Source: Carnegiea gigantea (Eukaryota > Streptophyta > Magnoliopsida > Caryophyllales > Cactaceae). From it: a DNA stretch of 64,000 nucleotides. Within the stretch, counting starts at the first letter, position 1; the number at the start of each line of letters is the position of its first letter. Location: assembly GCA_029747015.1 (NCBI GenBank), contig JAKOGI010001977.1:62001-126000 (forward strand). The letters run 5' to 3'. This document shows, piece by piece, positions 29,750 to 41,046 of the stretch. A program made the translations under genes and the position numbers. The notes under the pieces were generated by a model, which worked only from the letters and a program-made list of their open reading frames with translations, had not been told where the DNA came from and searched no databases.

Positions 29750-31984
29750 CAAACCATGGAAACTCCGGACTTGTTGGATTGACATGGGGGTAGGCCACTC
29801 ACGGATGGCCTTGATCTTCTCTTCATCCACTTGGATGCCTTCGGCTGACACCACATACCCCAAGAACTTCACTTGAGGAGTGAAGAAGTGGCACTTCTCT
29901 AGGTTACCATAAAGTTGCTCTTGTGCCAAGACACTCAAAACATCATGCAAGTGCTTGGAGTGTTCTTCTTCTCCACGACTATACACCAAAATGTCGTCAA
30001 AATACACAACGACATATCTCCCAATGAATGGCTTGAGAACTTGGTTCATTAGCCTCATGAACGTGCTTGGTGCATTAGTCAAACCAAAGGGCATGACAAG
30101 CCACTCATATAGGCCACCCTTGGTTTTAAAGGCCGTCTTCCATTCATCCCCTTCAAAGATTCGTATTTGATAATAGCCACTTCTTAGATCAATTTTTGAG
30201 AATATAGTGGCCCCATGAAGCTCTTCTAGCAAATCCTCCAACCTTGGGATAGGGTACCGGTACTTGATGGTGATCTTGTTGATAGCTCTACTATCAACAC
30301 ACATTCTCATGCTCCCATCTTTCTTGGGCACAAGTAGGGCCGGGACGGCACATGGACTCAAGCTCTCATGGATCAAGCCTTTGGTTAGGAGCTCATCCAC
30401 TTGTCTTTGAACTTCTTGTGTCTCTTGAGGGTTAATGTGGTAGGCCGGTCTATTTGGGAGGGTGGCACCCGGGAAGAGGTCGATTTTATGTTGGATGGAT
30501 CTTTTGGGGGGTAGGCCATGAGGTATTTCTTGTGGGAAGGCATGAGCAAAGGCTTGTAGGAGGGGGGTAAGTAAAGGATGGGGAGATTCCTTTACCTTGG
30601 CCGGTTCTTGGCCTAAGAGGATCCACTCTTTAAAGTCTTCGAATTCATGGAGTTGAGAGTGGAGTAAGGTGGTGAGAAAGACATCCAACTTGGGATTGTC
30701 TTGAGGGTTCTTTTGTGGGCTAGGCTTGAGGGGGGTGAGGGTGATTTTCTTGTTGTCTTTTGTGAAGGTGTAGGCATTCTTTCTACCATCATGCATCACC
30801 CTTCTATCAAAGAGCCATGGTCGGCCCAAAAGAACATGGCAAGCATCCATAGGCACTATGTCACACCATATCTCATCTTTATATGACTTTCCAATGGAAA
30901 AAGTAAGCAAACATCGAGTAGTAATTTGCAAACCCTTACCTTGGTTGAGCCATTGAATGGTGTAAGGATTTGGGTGAGGTGTGACCGGAACCTTGAGTTT
31001 ATCCACCATGGTTTTTGAGGCCACATTAGCGCAACTTCCCCCATCGATGATGAGAGAACACACCTTGCCACTCACGGTGCACCTTGTATGGAAGATGCTC
31101 TCCCTTTGCTCCATGTTGTCTTGAGTAGCAATCCCACTTAAAGCCCTTCTAATCACTAGTAGTTCCCCTTCATCTGGGCCCTCTTTTACCTCTTCCAACA
31201 TTTCGGCCATGTACACCTCCTTTTCTTCTTCATTTTTCTCTTCCTCAACCTCTAGCTCCTCTAAGGACTCTTGATATTTGGCTAGAGATACCATTCTCTT
31301 GTTTGGACATTCGGAAGTGTAATGTCCAAGACCTTGACAACGAAAGCATCGAACCTTGCTAGGGGGTTTTAGTGGTGGCTTGGATGGAGTTTGTGGGGGG
31401 GCTGTTTGAGGGGGTTTCGGGTTTGGGGGTGGAGAAGGTTTTTGAGGAGTGAATGGGGGCTTTAGAAAGCCATAAGGCCGTGGGGTAGGCTTAGAGATGG
31501 GGTTCTTGCCTTTGAGCTTCTTTTGCTTTTCTACTTTGTGAGCTAAAGCACTCAACTCATCAAGGGAGGTGTATGGGTGCAACTCCACTACATGAGCAAT
31601 TTGTTCATCAAGCCCACTCAAGTAACGAATCAAGGTTTGGGAATCATCTTCCCTCAAATCACACTTTAAAAGAAGTTACTCAAAGTCCCTAGTGTACTCC
31701 TCTACACTCTTTGGACCTTGTCGGAGGTGGTGGAGTTTAAGGAAATTGTCTTGAAGATAGTGTGGGGGTAAGAACTTGGCTTTAAGTTTGGATTTCATTT
31801 ACTCCCAAGTCTTTATCTTACTTTTCCCCTTTCTCACCCTCTTGGACACAACATTAGACCACCATATGGAAGCATATTTACGGAGTTTTAAGGCTACTAG
31901 CTTTACCTTTTTGCCTTCCGGAATGTCCTTATATTCAAATACTCTTTCCACCGTTTGAAGCCAATCAAGGAAGATGTCCGGGTC
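29750..31984 (-). pseudogene. E2 gag-pol fragment (gag core to RT)
   Basis: On the minus strand this is closely similar to E1, from within RT (VRSFHGL at the left edge) back through [20 protein letters not shown] and the CCHC knuckle ([14 protein letters not shown]) to the Gag core. Two CAA-to-TAA stops (plus 31676-31678 and 31799-31801) break gag. The right edge is B1 with TSD GGGTC, after which the same gene continues at 35949. The left edge is the end of E1 with no TSD. RNase H, integrase and the 3' LTR of E2 are missing from the window, presumably lost in a deletion or rearrangement. Confidence 0.88.
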
Positions 31985-33139
31985 TGATGCATATTTCCAT
32001 ATGCATCATTTTTATTCAACTCCAATTTCAAAGAAGAAAAGGGTCAAAGAAGATCATGCATGGAAATGTACCTATTTGGTCTTCTTAAGTGAGTTCAAAG
32101 ACTCGCGACACTATGGAGAGGTCAAAAAGAGGTTAAACTTTTCTAGAAATTTGGTGCCGAATTCATCCCTGCGGAACCCGATTTTTGTGACCACTTTTGG
32201 ACAAGCTCAAGTGGACCCACAACTTGAGGGACCATGTGCTTTTGAAGCTTAAGATTTCATCTTTCAAATAAGCCCAAGTTTGTTTAATTTGGACATCATT
32301 TGATTGGGCAAAATATCACTCAAAGATACGTTGTGCTGATCCAGTCCAGTCTGAGATAGGGGCATTGTTTGGGCCATAACTTTCAAACCGCTTATCAAAA
32401 TTGAGCAAATGAGCCCATTCTGGAAAATAGACTTCCAGGGCTTTCTAACAAGCCCAAGAACGCGTGATTTGGCCGAGTATTCTGGAAGTTATGCTCTGTT
32501 GAAGTTGAGGCAGTGGCAAGGATTAATGCTGGGAATATGAAGAGTCTTAGGTTACATATATTTGTGTGGCTGATATTGTGCACGTTTTAGATGCTTCTAG
32601 ATTGATGTAATCAGCTGCAAAAATCCTAGAATATTCCTTGTAACCTCCCCCACCCCCTTTATGATGTGTCTTTTCATTTTTCTTAGACTTTTCATTAGCT
32701 AGTTTTACTTGTTAGGAGTTATTTGAGTCTTTTGATTGTCTTTTGCTGAGTCTATAAAAGGGGAGGGGCATGTGAAGCTAATCATTGAGCATTGTAAGAG
32801 ATTTCCAAAGCAATACAAGCACCTTTGAGAGTGATTCTCATTTGTGTCTCAAAAATTCCTAGTTCTATATCTTGAATTTGACTAATTCAAGTGGTGTTCT
32901 AGGTTCTCTATCTTTTCCAATTGGAGTGATTCCTTGGTTAAGGCAAGAGAATTAGCCCAAGGTCAAGTCATTGAGTGGCTCCGTGAAGGATTATCTCAAT
33001 TACAAGATCCTGTTCTATCCCTTTTTCTTGTGTAGTGAAGTGCTTCATCCATCTCATCCATCTTTCATTTCTCTTCCCAATTTGGCTTATTTTGAGTTGG
33101 AGTTTGATTTGGTTCACTTGCCCACCCACATATACATCA
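31985..33139 (+). repeat. B1 5' LTR (1155 bp)
   Basis: Begins with a 10-base inverted repeat (TGATGCATAT ... ATATGCATCA around TTCC) and ends CATATACATCA. After the first ~250 bases it is nearly the same as the A LTR. TATA is TATAAAA at 32753-32759. Confidence 0.92.
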
Positions 33140-33141
33140 AT

Positions 33142-33154
33142 TGGTATCAGAGCC
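33142..33154 (+). other. B1 primer binding site
   Basis: TGGTATCAGAGCC, two bases after the LTR end. Confidence 0.92.
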
Positions 33155-33266
33155 ACGGTTCTTAAGTGACCCACATCACACCCACATACATCCCAAAAAA
33201 AGCCAAAATACAAAAAACAAAAAGAGGCACAAACCGGCAATCCGAGTCTCGAAGACCAGAGAAGCA

Positions 33267-33447
33267 GCACGGTGCCCCCGTGCCACCATACACGACCGTG
33301 CCATATTCTTTTTCCAAGAATCTTCAAGTCGAGACGGAGCACGGTGCCCCCGTGCCGACACGCACGACCGTGCCACTCTACTTTTCTGCATTTTCTTCAG
33401 CCGAAGCATAGCACAGCCTGACCGTGCCCCCTTGCACGACCGTGCCA
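33267..33447 (+). promoter_or_regulatory. Three GC hairpin modules in B1 leader
   Basis: GCACGGTGCCCCCGTGCC (33267-33284) with CACGACCGTGCC (33291-33302); the same hairpin at 33339-33356 with GCACGACCGTGCC (33362-33374); a decayed third (GCACAGCCTGACCGTGCC) with GCACGACCGTGCC near 33434-33446. Confidence 0.75.
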
Positions 33448-33509
33448 CCTTTGCCACAGCCAACTTACGTTTCAAATCAATCTACGAAGAACCCTAGACC
33501 TCATCCTTC

Positions 33510-35057
33510 ATGCCGTCTTCAAAGAACTTGGAGAAAGAACTAGCTCTTATTGATATTGGATATGCTTGCTTTGCAATTCCAAATTTTCATGGCGAAAAGG
33601 AAGAGTTCGCAGGTTGGTTATCTAAGGTGGAACGAGTTTTTGCTTGTTGTTTCCTTAATGACCAACAGAAGTTCGAAGTGGTTATTTCAAGATTGAGAGG
33701 TTGTGCACTTCAGTGGTGGAATAAATATAAGTTTGAGCGAAAAAAGAAAGGAAAAGAAAAGGTGAGAACTTGGAAGAAATTGAGTAGTAAGTTGAAGAAT
33801 TCCTTTTACCCATCCACTTACACGCCCATGAAAGAAAGTATCTCCGTTAAGCTCACAGGTTCATTCCCTTCCACCCCACAAAAAGAACCAACCCCACAAA
33901 TGATCTTTCCCCCACAACCTAGGAGGTGTCTCAAGTGCTAAGGGCTTGGACACTTATCCACGGATTGCCCAAACAACGCGGTCATTACCTTGGAAGAAAG
34001 GAAAGCCGTGGAAGAAGAGAACGATCAGGAGGAAAGCCTTGAAGAAGAAATTGCACTCAAGGTTGAAAAAGAAGAAATACTTCCCTTAGAGAAGGTTTCT
34101 CAAAAGCCAAACAAAGATGAAAAGATCCAAGGAGAGGAAGCTTCAAGCCTAGTTGACCTACCTCTTGTTTTTGGTAACTGTGGTGATGAAGAGACCTTTG
34201 AACTTGAGGCCCAAAGATCTGAGTTGAAGCAAGAAGAGATTGTGCAAGAAATTGAGCAATCCTTCACCGAAGAAGGGTGCCAAGAAGATAATGAGGTGAA
34301 TTTGAGCATAACACCAAGAATTGAAGAGCATGTAGTTAAAGACCTTGAAGTGATGAAGCCATGTAGGGTTGCTGAAGAGTTTGAACAACTCTTGATTCAA
34401 GAAGTACGCCCTACCGAACTCCAAGCACCCGAGTTGGAGGCATGTGGGGTGATTGAAGAAGTTGAGCAACTCTTGACCCAAGAAGAATTCACCTTAACCC
34501 CCATTCAACCTTCCCAACCCTTCAAACCACAAAAGGACCGACAAGCCTTAACCCTCATTCATCCTTCCCAAACCCTTGCCCCCAAAGAAGATTTCCCACT
34601 TACGCCTCTTCTCCTCACCAGGTATGACCCGTTTTATCATCCTCCCCTCACCCTCTTCTATATCTCTCTAGAGGTGATGCCCTTTGACCACTTCCTACAA
34701 GAGCTCCCATTTCATAAGCATGCCTCCTTTCTTGAGAGGCTTGCCAACCCTTTGAGTTTGAGGACAAACTCAAAACAACCCGGGGAGTATGATGCATATT
34801 TCCATATGCATCATTTTTATTCAACTCCAATCTCAAAGAAGAAAAGGGTCAAAGAAGATCATGCATGGAAATGTGCCTATTTGGTCTTCTTAAGTGAGTT
34901 CAAAGACTCGCGACACTATGGAGAGGTCAAAAAAAGGTTAAGCTTTGCTAGAAATTTGGTGCCGAATTCATCCCTGCGGAACCCGATTTTTGTGACCACT
35001 TTTGTACAAGCTCAAGTGGACCCACAACTTGAGGGCCCATGTGCTTTTGAAGTTTAA
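33510..35057 (+). pseudogene. B1 Gag-acidic fusion protein, one nonsense codon
   Basis: A single frame of 515 codons with TAA at codon 144 (33939-33941), where relatives have CAA. Residues ~1-110 are a divergent retrotransposon Gag core (PNFHGEKEEFAGWL, LQWWNKYKFERKKKG). The CCHC knuckle is Cys140, Cys143, His148, Cys153, with the stop inside it. Residues ~155-425 form an acidic Glu/Gln-rich region with internal repeats (EEFEQLLIQE / EEVEQLLTQE and IQPSQP / IHPSQT) and no protease, RT or integrase motif. Residues from ~427 are encoded inside the 3' LTR and end in a tail resembling that of A1 (NPIFVTTF ... DPQLEGP). I do not recognise the acidic region; it may be an assembly or host-interaction domain, which is speculation. 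Confidence 0.8.
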
Positions 35058-35943
35058 GATTTCAGCTTTCAAATAAGCCCAAGTTTGTTTAATTTGGACA
35101 TCATTTGATTGGGCAAAATATCACTCAAAGATACGTTGTGCTGATCCAGTCCAGTCTGAGCTAGGTGCATTGTTTGGGCCATAACTTTCAAACCGCTTAT
35201 CCAAATTGAGCAAATGAGCCCATTCTGGGAAATAGACTTCCAGGGCTTTCTAACAAGCCCAAGAACGCGTGATTTGGCCGAGTATTCTGGATGTTATGCT
35301 CTGTTGAAGTTGAGGCAGTTGCAAGGATTAATGCTGGGAATATGAAGAGTCTTAGGTTACTTATATTTGTGTGGCTGATATTGTGCACGTTTTAGATGCT
35401 TCTAGATTGATGTAATCAGCTGCAAAAATCCTAGAATATTCCTTGTAACCTCCCCCAACCCCTTTTATGATGTGTCTTTTCATTTTTCTTAGACTTTTCA
35501 TTAGCTAGTTTTAATTGTTAGGAGTTATTTGAGTCTTTTGATTGTCTTTTGCTGAGTCTATAAAAGGGGAGGGGGCATGTGAAGCTAATCATTCAGCATT
35601 GTAAGAGATTTCCAAAGTAATACAAGCACCTTTGAGAGTGATTCTCATTTGTGTCTCAAAATTCCTAGTTCTATATCTTGAATTTGGCTAATTCAAGTGG
35701 TGTTCTAGGTTCTCTTCCTTTTCCAATTGGAGTGATTCCTTGGTTAAGACAAGAGAATAGCCCAAGATCAAGTCATTGAGTGGCTCCGTGAAGGATTATC
35801 TCAATTACAAGATCTTGTTCTATTCCTTTTTCTTGTGTAGTGAAGTTCTTCATCCATCTCATCCATCTTTCATTTCTCTTTCCAATTTGGCTTATTTGAG
35901 TTGGAGTTTGATTTGGTTCACTTGCCCACCCACATATACATCA
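34790..35943 (+). repeat. B1 3' LTR (1154 bp)
   Basis: Same termini as 31985-33139. Positions 34790-35057 are coding. TATA is at 35559-35565. Confidence 0.92.
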
Positions 35944-35948
35944 GGGTC

Positions 35949-36251
35949 TAGCTGTCCTTCGAACTCCGGAATGTCGACTTTAAAGTCTCCAAAGCTTCGT
36001 CCTCTTGACCTTTGATGTCATTGGGACCTTGGTGCAAGTTCCCCTTCACTTGAGTCACTAATAGGGTTCCTTCCCTCGGAGTCATCCGAGTCTTGGTGCT
36101 TGCTTGAACTCTTTGAACTCCATAAACCTCTCCTCTTCTCTTCCATAAGTTGCCCTAGTTGCTTTTGGAGATACTTTAGTTGAGCTTCTACCTCGGCTTT
36201 CTCCCTCAGGGCTTGCTCGGCCACTTGCTTGGGTGTGAGGCTAGAAGACAT
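35949..36251 (-). pseudogene. E2 Gag N-terminus
   Basis: The remainder of E2 gag across the B1 insertion. The start at 36251 (MSSSLTPKQVAEQ) matches E1. The coiled coil ([17 protein letters not shown]) is present. A TGA at plus 36018-36020 replaces the CGA of E1. The frame then leads to [10 protein letters not shown] at the B1 site. Confidence 0.85.
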
Positions 36252-36519
36252 TTTGGCTTTGGAATGGAGAAAGAGTGTTTTGGGACGGGGAGAGGTAGGC
36301 ACGGTCGTGCTAGTAGGCACGGCCTGACCGTGCTGAGCTGCTGGCAAAGAAGTGCTGGGCTGGAATTGTGGCACGGTGTGCCCGTGCCAACTTTCTGGTT
36401 GGGCACGGCTGAGTTTTTGTGGAGGTTGTGTTTGGGTTGGTTTTGTGAGTTTGGTGCTTGGGATGTGTTTGGGCAAGGAAGCTTGGCCAAGAAAGATAGC
36501 CTAAGCTCTGATACCAATT
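36252..36519 (-). other. E2 leader and PBS
   Basis: The PBS (sense TGGTATCAGAGC) is at 36505-36516. GC hairpins are at about 36299-36335 and at 36370-36387 (GGCACGG-TGTG-CCCGTGCC). Same order as in the E1 leader. Confidence 0.8.
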
Positions 36520-37641
36520 TGATGGAGGTTTGCAAGGAGAAGAACCAACTCACAACTTGCTTTAAAGTAAAACACGGAATGAAGGAGGATAAGCTGAAAA
36601 TGGAGAGGAGAAACCAAGAGTTTGGATAGTCAAGTGACCTTGCAAGGGATAATCCGAGGAGCCATCCTTGGAGAACACTTGGGCAATCTCTTTGTATCAA
36701 CTAGTTACAGAATTTAATCACCTTCTAGTTGAGAGAAAGAGACCTAGAGACCCACTTGAGTTGCCAAGCTCAAGATATAACACTAGGAATTTTTTTGTGG
36801 AGAGAGTTTGAGAACTCACAAGCTCATACATTCAAAGTTGAGTTACAAATGAAGGCTCATTCTGGTTTTATGCAAGAATGGCCGAGTTTCCCCCCCCCTT
36901 CCCAAGCAGCAAAATCAAAACCAAGTACATTTGGGAGAGGGAAACACATTACATCCATCACTCATCTAGCTTAACACCTCACCACTAGCTTAATCTACTT
37001 CACTAGGGGCCATGATGCCTCCTAAATGATGTGTCAAGCTTACAAAGGTCCTAAAATTCAGCAAAAACAATCAACTCAGCAAGTGGATGAAGCAAAACCC
37101 AAGAATTCAGCCCACTTGTACCGGCTAGGAAGAAACCGGTTAAAGGGGTGTTTTGCTTGTCCTTTTGGCTGGATAAAACCAACACAAGGGGGTGCTTTGG
37201 ATGGGATTTGAACCCTTGACTTGATAAATATTTATGTCCCCTTTCATGCTGCAAAATTTCAGAAAGAGTGGACTTAAGTTGGTGGTCCAATTTCCCCCTT
37301 AATTCGGATGCTGCTGTTTTGGCGCCCAGCCTGCGCACTTGGAAAGATCTTGCTGATTGACTAACCAAACGACCTCCAAATCCTTTGCAACTTGTTTTAT
37401 TGGATTCCTAACGTCTTAAACTTAAAGAGAGGGGGCAAGGCAGTCATTCATCCCCTCACCTTCAAGTCCCAAAAGATGCACAAAACCGGGCCAATTTCCG
37501 GTTGAATCTGCCCATGTTCTGTCTGAATGCTCTATGACTTCCTTGACCAAGGCATGGATGTTCTTGACTCCCTTGGGGCTTGAGGGGGTGTGTGGAGTTG
37601 CTGGTTGTGCATTTGGAGTTTGATCATGATGGTCCCCATCA
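36520..37641 (-). repeat. E2 5' LTR (1122 bp)
   Basis: Plus-strand TGATGGAGGTTTGC ... GGTCCCCATCA. Closely similar to the E1 3' LTR. The coding tail region (sense GGGGACCATCATGATC) is present at its sense start. Confidence 0.9.
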
Positions 37642-37893
37642 TTGAGCTTCGTGAACTTTTTAACTTTCTTCTCTTTTCTTGCATGAGTTAGCCTAGTTGA
37701 GATTGCAAGTACTTAACTTGGGCCTCAAGTTCGGCTTTCTCCTTGATGGCTTGTTCAACCACGGCTTTCGGGGAGAGGCTGGAAGACATTTTGTAATCGA
37801 CTCTTTGTGGGTTGGCTTTGGGTTTGGCTAAGGGTTGTGTTTGGGGCTTGGAAGCTTCGGCCACAAGACGGTAGCCTAAGCTTTGATACCAGT
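37642..37893 (-). pseudogene. G2 leader and Gag N-terminal fragment
   Basis: The start at plus 37787-37789 (MSSSLSPKAVVEQ) resembles E Gag, with a short coiled coil (ELEAQVKYLQSQLG). A TAA at plus 37688-37690 sits where E has CAA. The piece is cut at 37641 by the E2 LTR. The leader is 37790-37893; the PBS is a variant (sense CTGGTATCAAAGC) next to the LTR at 37894. This leader lacks the GC hairpins. Confidence 0.7.
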
Positions 37894-38507
37894 TGATGTA
37901 TTCTAGCCTCACTAATGCACAAAGTAGCAAAAGGGGGTCAAGAATGCACAAGGACAGATTGTGGGATGCTTGGAACTGAAAGTGACTAGAATGGGATAGA
38001 AGAGTAAGTGGGCTAGCGAGGGTGATCCGAAAGAGCCACCTTAGTTCATACACTTAGGCAATCCTCTTAGTTCAACTAAGTTAAAGAAGTTAATCACCTT
38101 CTTAGTTGAATCAAGAAGACCTAGAGACCTACTTGAGATTGCCACACTCAAGATATAACACTAGGATTTCAAAGAGAGAGAGAGTTTTCTTAACTCAAGC
38201 TATTCATTCATTCAAAGTTGTGATACAAAAGGGAAGTGGCAGGCTTTTAAAGAAGCAAATCGGCCAATTCAAACACAAAAATCAGTTAAGGGGACCAGAA
38301 GTACAAAGGGGAGTGGGTAAGGGTCAATTCGGCCACCCTAACTACAAGAGCAAATCTAATCTACCTTTGGCCACTTCATTAGGACAAATGATGCCCCCAA
38401 ACGAGGTGTCAAGCTTTCAAGGCAACCTAATTATATCATTACAAGTCAACTTATAGCAAAAGTACAAGAGAAACCCAAGGAACAAGACCTTTGTACCGGC
38501 TAGTGCT
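37894..38507 (-). repeat. G2 5' LTR, partial
   Basis: The sense end is CTAGAATACATCA. Contains the stem CAACTAAG / CTTAGTTG and 'CTAGTGTTATATCTTGAG' as in G1. It aligns with the 3' ~600 bases of the E LTR up to TACCGGCTAG. Beyond that comes the tandem repeat. Confidence 0.7.
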
Positions 38508-38973
38508 TAACCTTAGATTAGTTCTTCATCTATAGCCACACCTTTCATTTCATTGAACTCATTGTACAGCATTTGTTTCCATTGGTGGGAGCTTTTTGTA
38601 AGTTAAATTGGAACCCGAAAAGAAAAGGCAATTAGAGTTAAAGTTAGATTCTAAGTTTGGCTAGTTTCTTTGTTTGTAGCCACACATTTCGTTCCCTTGT
38701 CCTTATTTTAAGGAATTTGTTTACTTTTAATGGATGCTCTTCGTAGGGGAAAATGGTGCCCCAAATGAAAGGAGAGCTAGAGTTATAGTTAGTTCTCATG
38801 TACGGCTTACTTCTTGATTTATAGCCATGTCTTTCGTTCCCTTGCACTCATTCTATGGCATTAGTTTCCCCTTGGTGCGAACCCCTTACAGGTGAAATTT
38901 AAGCACTGATGAAAAGACAACTACAGTTAAACTAAGTTCCTATCTTTGACTTAGTTCTATACTTATGACCACA
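38508..38973. repeat. Divergent tandem repeat, ~144-bp period
   Basis: About three full units plus a partial one, with anchors TAGCC at 38533, 38677 and 38822 and TGACC at 38966, giving spacings of 144, 145 and 144. Each unit repeats the pattern 'TAGCCACA.CTTTCGTTCCCTTG ... TTAGTT'. The units are clearly diverged. This is the only stretch not explained by an LTR element. It is either satellite DNA or a tandem expansion in the U3 of the G LTR. Confidence 0.75.
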
Positions 38974-40946
38974 TGATGGAAATCCCTCCATCCCTTTTGT
39001 TAAAAAAGAATCAAATCAATTAGGTAATCTTATTATGCTGGTTTAAGGATGAATAAATCATCCAAGTTTTGATTAAGCATTGAAACTGCAGGGCAAGGGT
39101 TAATTCCAGCAGCTAACCCGTTTTTGTGTGCTTGATTTCTCAAACATACTAAGGGTTTACGTCTAATATTTTTTGATGGATTTGAAGATCAAGATGTTAG
39201 CTTTCCAACAAATCAAGTTTCACCCAATTTGGACTTCATTTGGTCGTTCAAATCAGCAATTAAACCCAAGGTGTCAAAACTGCCCAGCAGGGTCAGAATG
39301 TACCCAGTTTTGTTCTTTTCATTTCTTAAGCTATATTTTGGTATAAGTCTTGTATTTTTACATATTTTGGGTCCCCAAGATGTTATCTATGTGGTCCAAG
39401 TTATAAAAGCAAGTTAAGTCAAGTGGAAGATGAAGAACTAGGTCAATCTCCCAAACCGTGCAGACTGAGACCCAGTTCAGACCAGTCTGGCCATTTTGAT
39501 ATTTTGATCAGGCAAATGAACTCCAAATTGAGTAATTCCACTTGGAGCTGTTAGAAGACTTCTCAAGCTTTCCAACCATGTGTGGCAACACAAGTTATGA
39601 CCACGTTTGCCCTGGAATACATGGCCTGCAAATCGACCCTGTAAGCTGCCAGCACATTACAGTTTACAGCAGCAAGCAGCTTTCCTTCTCCAAAGGGTTT
39701 CCTTCTCTTCAGCTGAGTGGCACACCTTCCAAGGCTTGGCACACGTCCAAGGCAACCTAGGGAAGACAACAACCAATGAGGGAAGGGCTGCAAGAAGGCT
39801 TGTCTCTTGAATCTCATTGGAAGACAAAGAAGGTGCTCCCTTGATTCTCATTGGCCAGCCGTAAAGTGGCTTGTGCTTTTCGGCTAAAGTATGTGCATTC
39901 TTGCTGAGTTTCCAGCTGCTTGGGCTTAAGTACAAGTCAATTAAAGTTGTAATAACTATTAGTATTGCTTTCCTTGTTGTTTCAAATGTGTTAGACTAGT
40001 TTAAGCAAGCATGTATTTTAGATTAGCACAAATCAGCTTGTTTTGCTCTTAATAGCTTTCCTCCTTAGGAGGGAAAGGTCAAGGTGCTTGTATGTGTGTT
40101 TGCTTGCTAGCTTAGCTCTATTTAAAGAGCTTGCACGCCCTTTGTATGAGACATATACCAGATTTGAATCAAACTCAAAGTTGAGAGCATTGTGCTTTCG
40201 GTGCTTAGGCACACTCCAAACACTTAGCTTGCTTATCTTTAATTTTGGCCGATTAAGGTGGTGTTCAAGTGAAGTCTTAAACTTGATTAAGTGGTGATAT
40301 CTGTATCTTAATCATAGTTTAAGGGCCCTAAACTTGAGTTTGGTGGTGTTTCTGTATCCATTCTTCAAGTTTAGTTCTATCTCATTTGGTGTTATACTCA
40401 AGGATTCAAAGAGAGCTAAAGTGAGTTTGCTAGCTTTAATTTGGAGTTAGTGAATCTTAACTTTGCTTCTCTCCCACTTTCTCTCATTTACAAGCCACTC
40501 ATATATCCATCCCCATGCTTATTCAAGGCTTAGACTACCTCTAATAGTCTAGCTTCCATCACAAACCTCAAACCATACTCAACCGTGCAAAAGTGAGAAA
40601 CATGGTGTCACAAACCACAAAAGTGGCACGGCCTGCCCATGCCTAAAGGCACGACCGTGCCACACCTAATCCGTGTGGTTTCACTTGATTGCTTCATATT
40701 CTTGGTAGCTTGTAACTTGGTTCCACTCACCCTTTGAGATATACATCAAAGTACATCAAACTTCCTTTGATTTTCACTTAGAATCCCTTGATTCTAAGTT
40801 CCATTCCTCCCTCACATGTTTGATGCTTCACAACCATCATATTATGTGTCCACTTTCCTTGGTTTTCCCTTGATTGTATCTACCTTTGGATTATAAGGTT
40901 TCACTCTTAATTTGAGTTTTAGCCTAGACCCTCGGCAGGTACATCA
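38974..40946 (+). repeat. F2 5' LTR (1973 bp)
   Basis: Starts TGATGGAAATCCCTCC as F1 and ends GCAGGTACATCA. TATA-like CTATTTAAAG is at about 40118-40127. Stem-loops are GATTAAG / CTTAATC (40285-40313) and AAACTTGA / TCAAGTTT (40330-40372). GC hairpin module is at 40625-40661, with one arm base changed (CCATGCC). Confidence 0.85.
40285..40372 (+). promoter_or_regulatory. R/U5 stem-loops of F2 with replaced arms
   Basis: SL2 GATTAAG-TGGTGATATCTGTAT-CTTAATC. SL3 AAACTTGA / TCAAGTTT with TGGTGTTTCTGTAT inside the loop. Compared with F1 both arms have changed together. Confidence 0.7.
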
Positions 40947-40950
40947 TATT

Positions 40951-40962
40951 TGGTATCAGAGC
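40951..40962 (+). other. F2 primer binding site
   Basis: TGGTATCAGAGC, four bases after the LTR end. Confidence 0.9.
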
Positions 40963-41046
40963 AAGTTCAGATCCTTGCCTGAACCCCACGCTCCCAAACT
41001 CAATCCAAACACAGTCAAGCATAAACTGTTCCTTCCTGCGATCACA

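Larger units (their letters stand above)
31985..35943 (+). mobile_element. B1: complete gag-only element
   Basis: A 3959-bp element with two full LTRs (31985-33139 and 34790-35943), PBS (33142-33154), hairpin leader, one long frame and a PPT (CAACCCGGGGAGTA, 34776-34789). It is flanked by a perfect TSD GGGTC (31980-31984 and 35944-35948). There is no protease, RT or integrase, so it must be mobilised by another family, probably A, whose LTR it largely shares. The LTRs differ at about ten positions in their first 260 bases. Confidence 0.92.
29750..37641 (-). mobile_element. E2 element, 3' truncated, with B1 nested
   Basis: A minus-strand E element: 5' LTR (36520-37641), PBS (36505-36516), leader, and gag to RT. 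It is interrupted by B1 (31985-35943) and cut at 29750. Confidence 0.88.

Noticed and set aside
29747..29760. TSD for the right end of E1
   Set aside because: CAAAC follows the LTR, but no matching bases precede the mosaic LTR at 15930; the site has been rearranged.
38508..38973. Telomeric or rDNA spacer repeat
   Set aside because: The unit is ~144 bp and does not resemble the TTTAGGG telomere repeat; no rRNA sequence is nearby.
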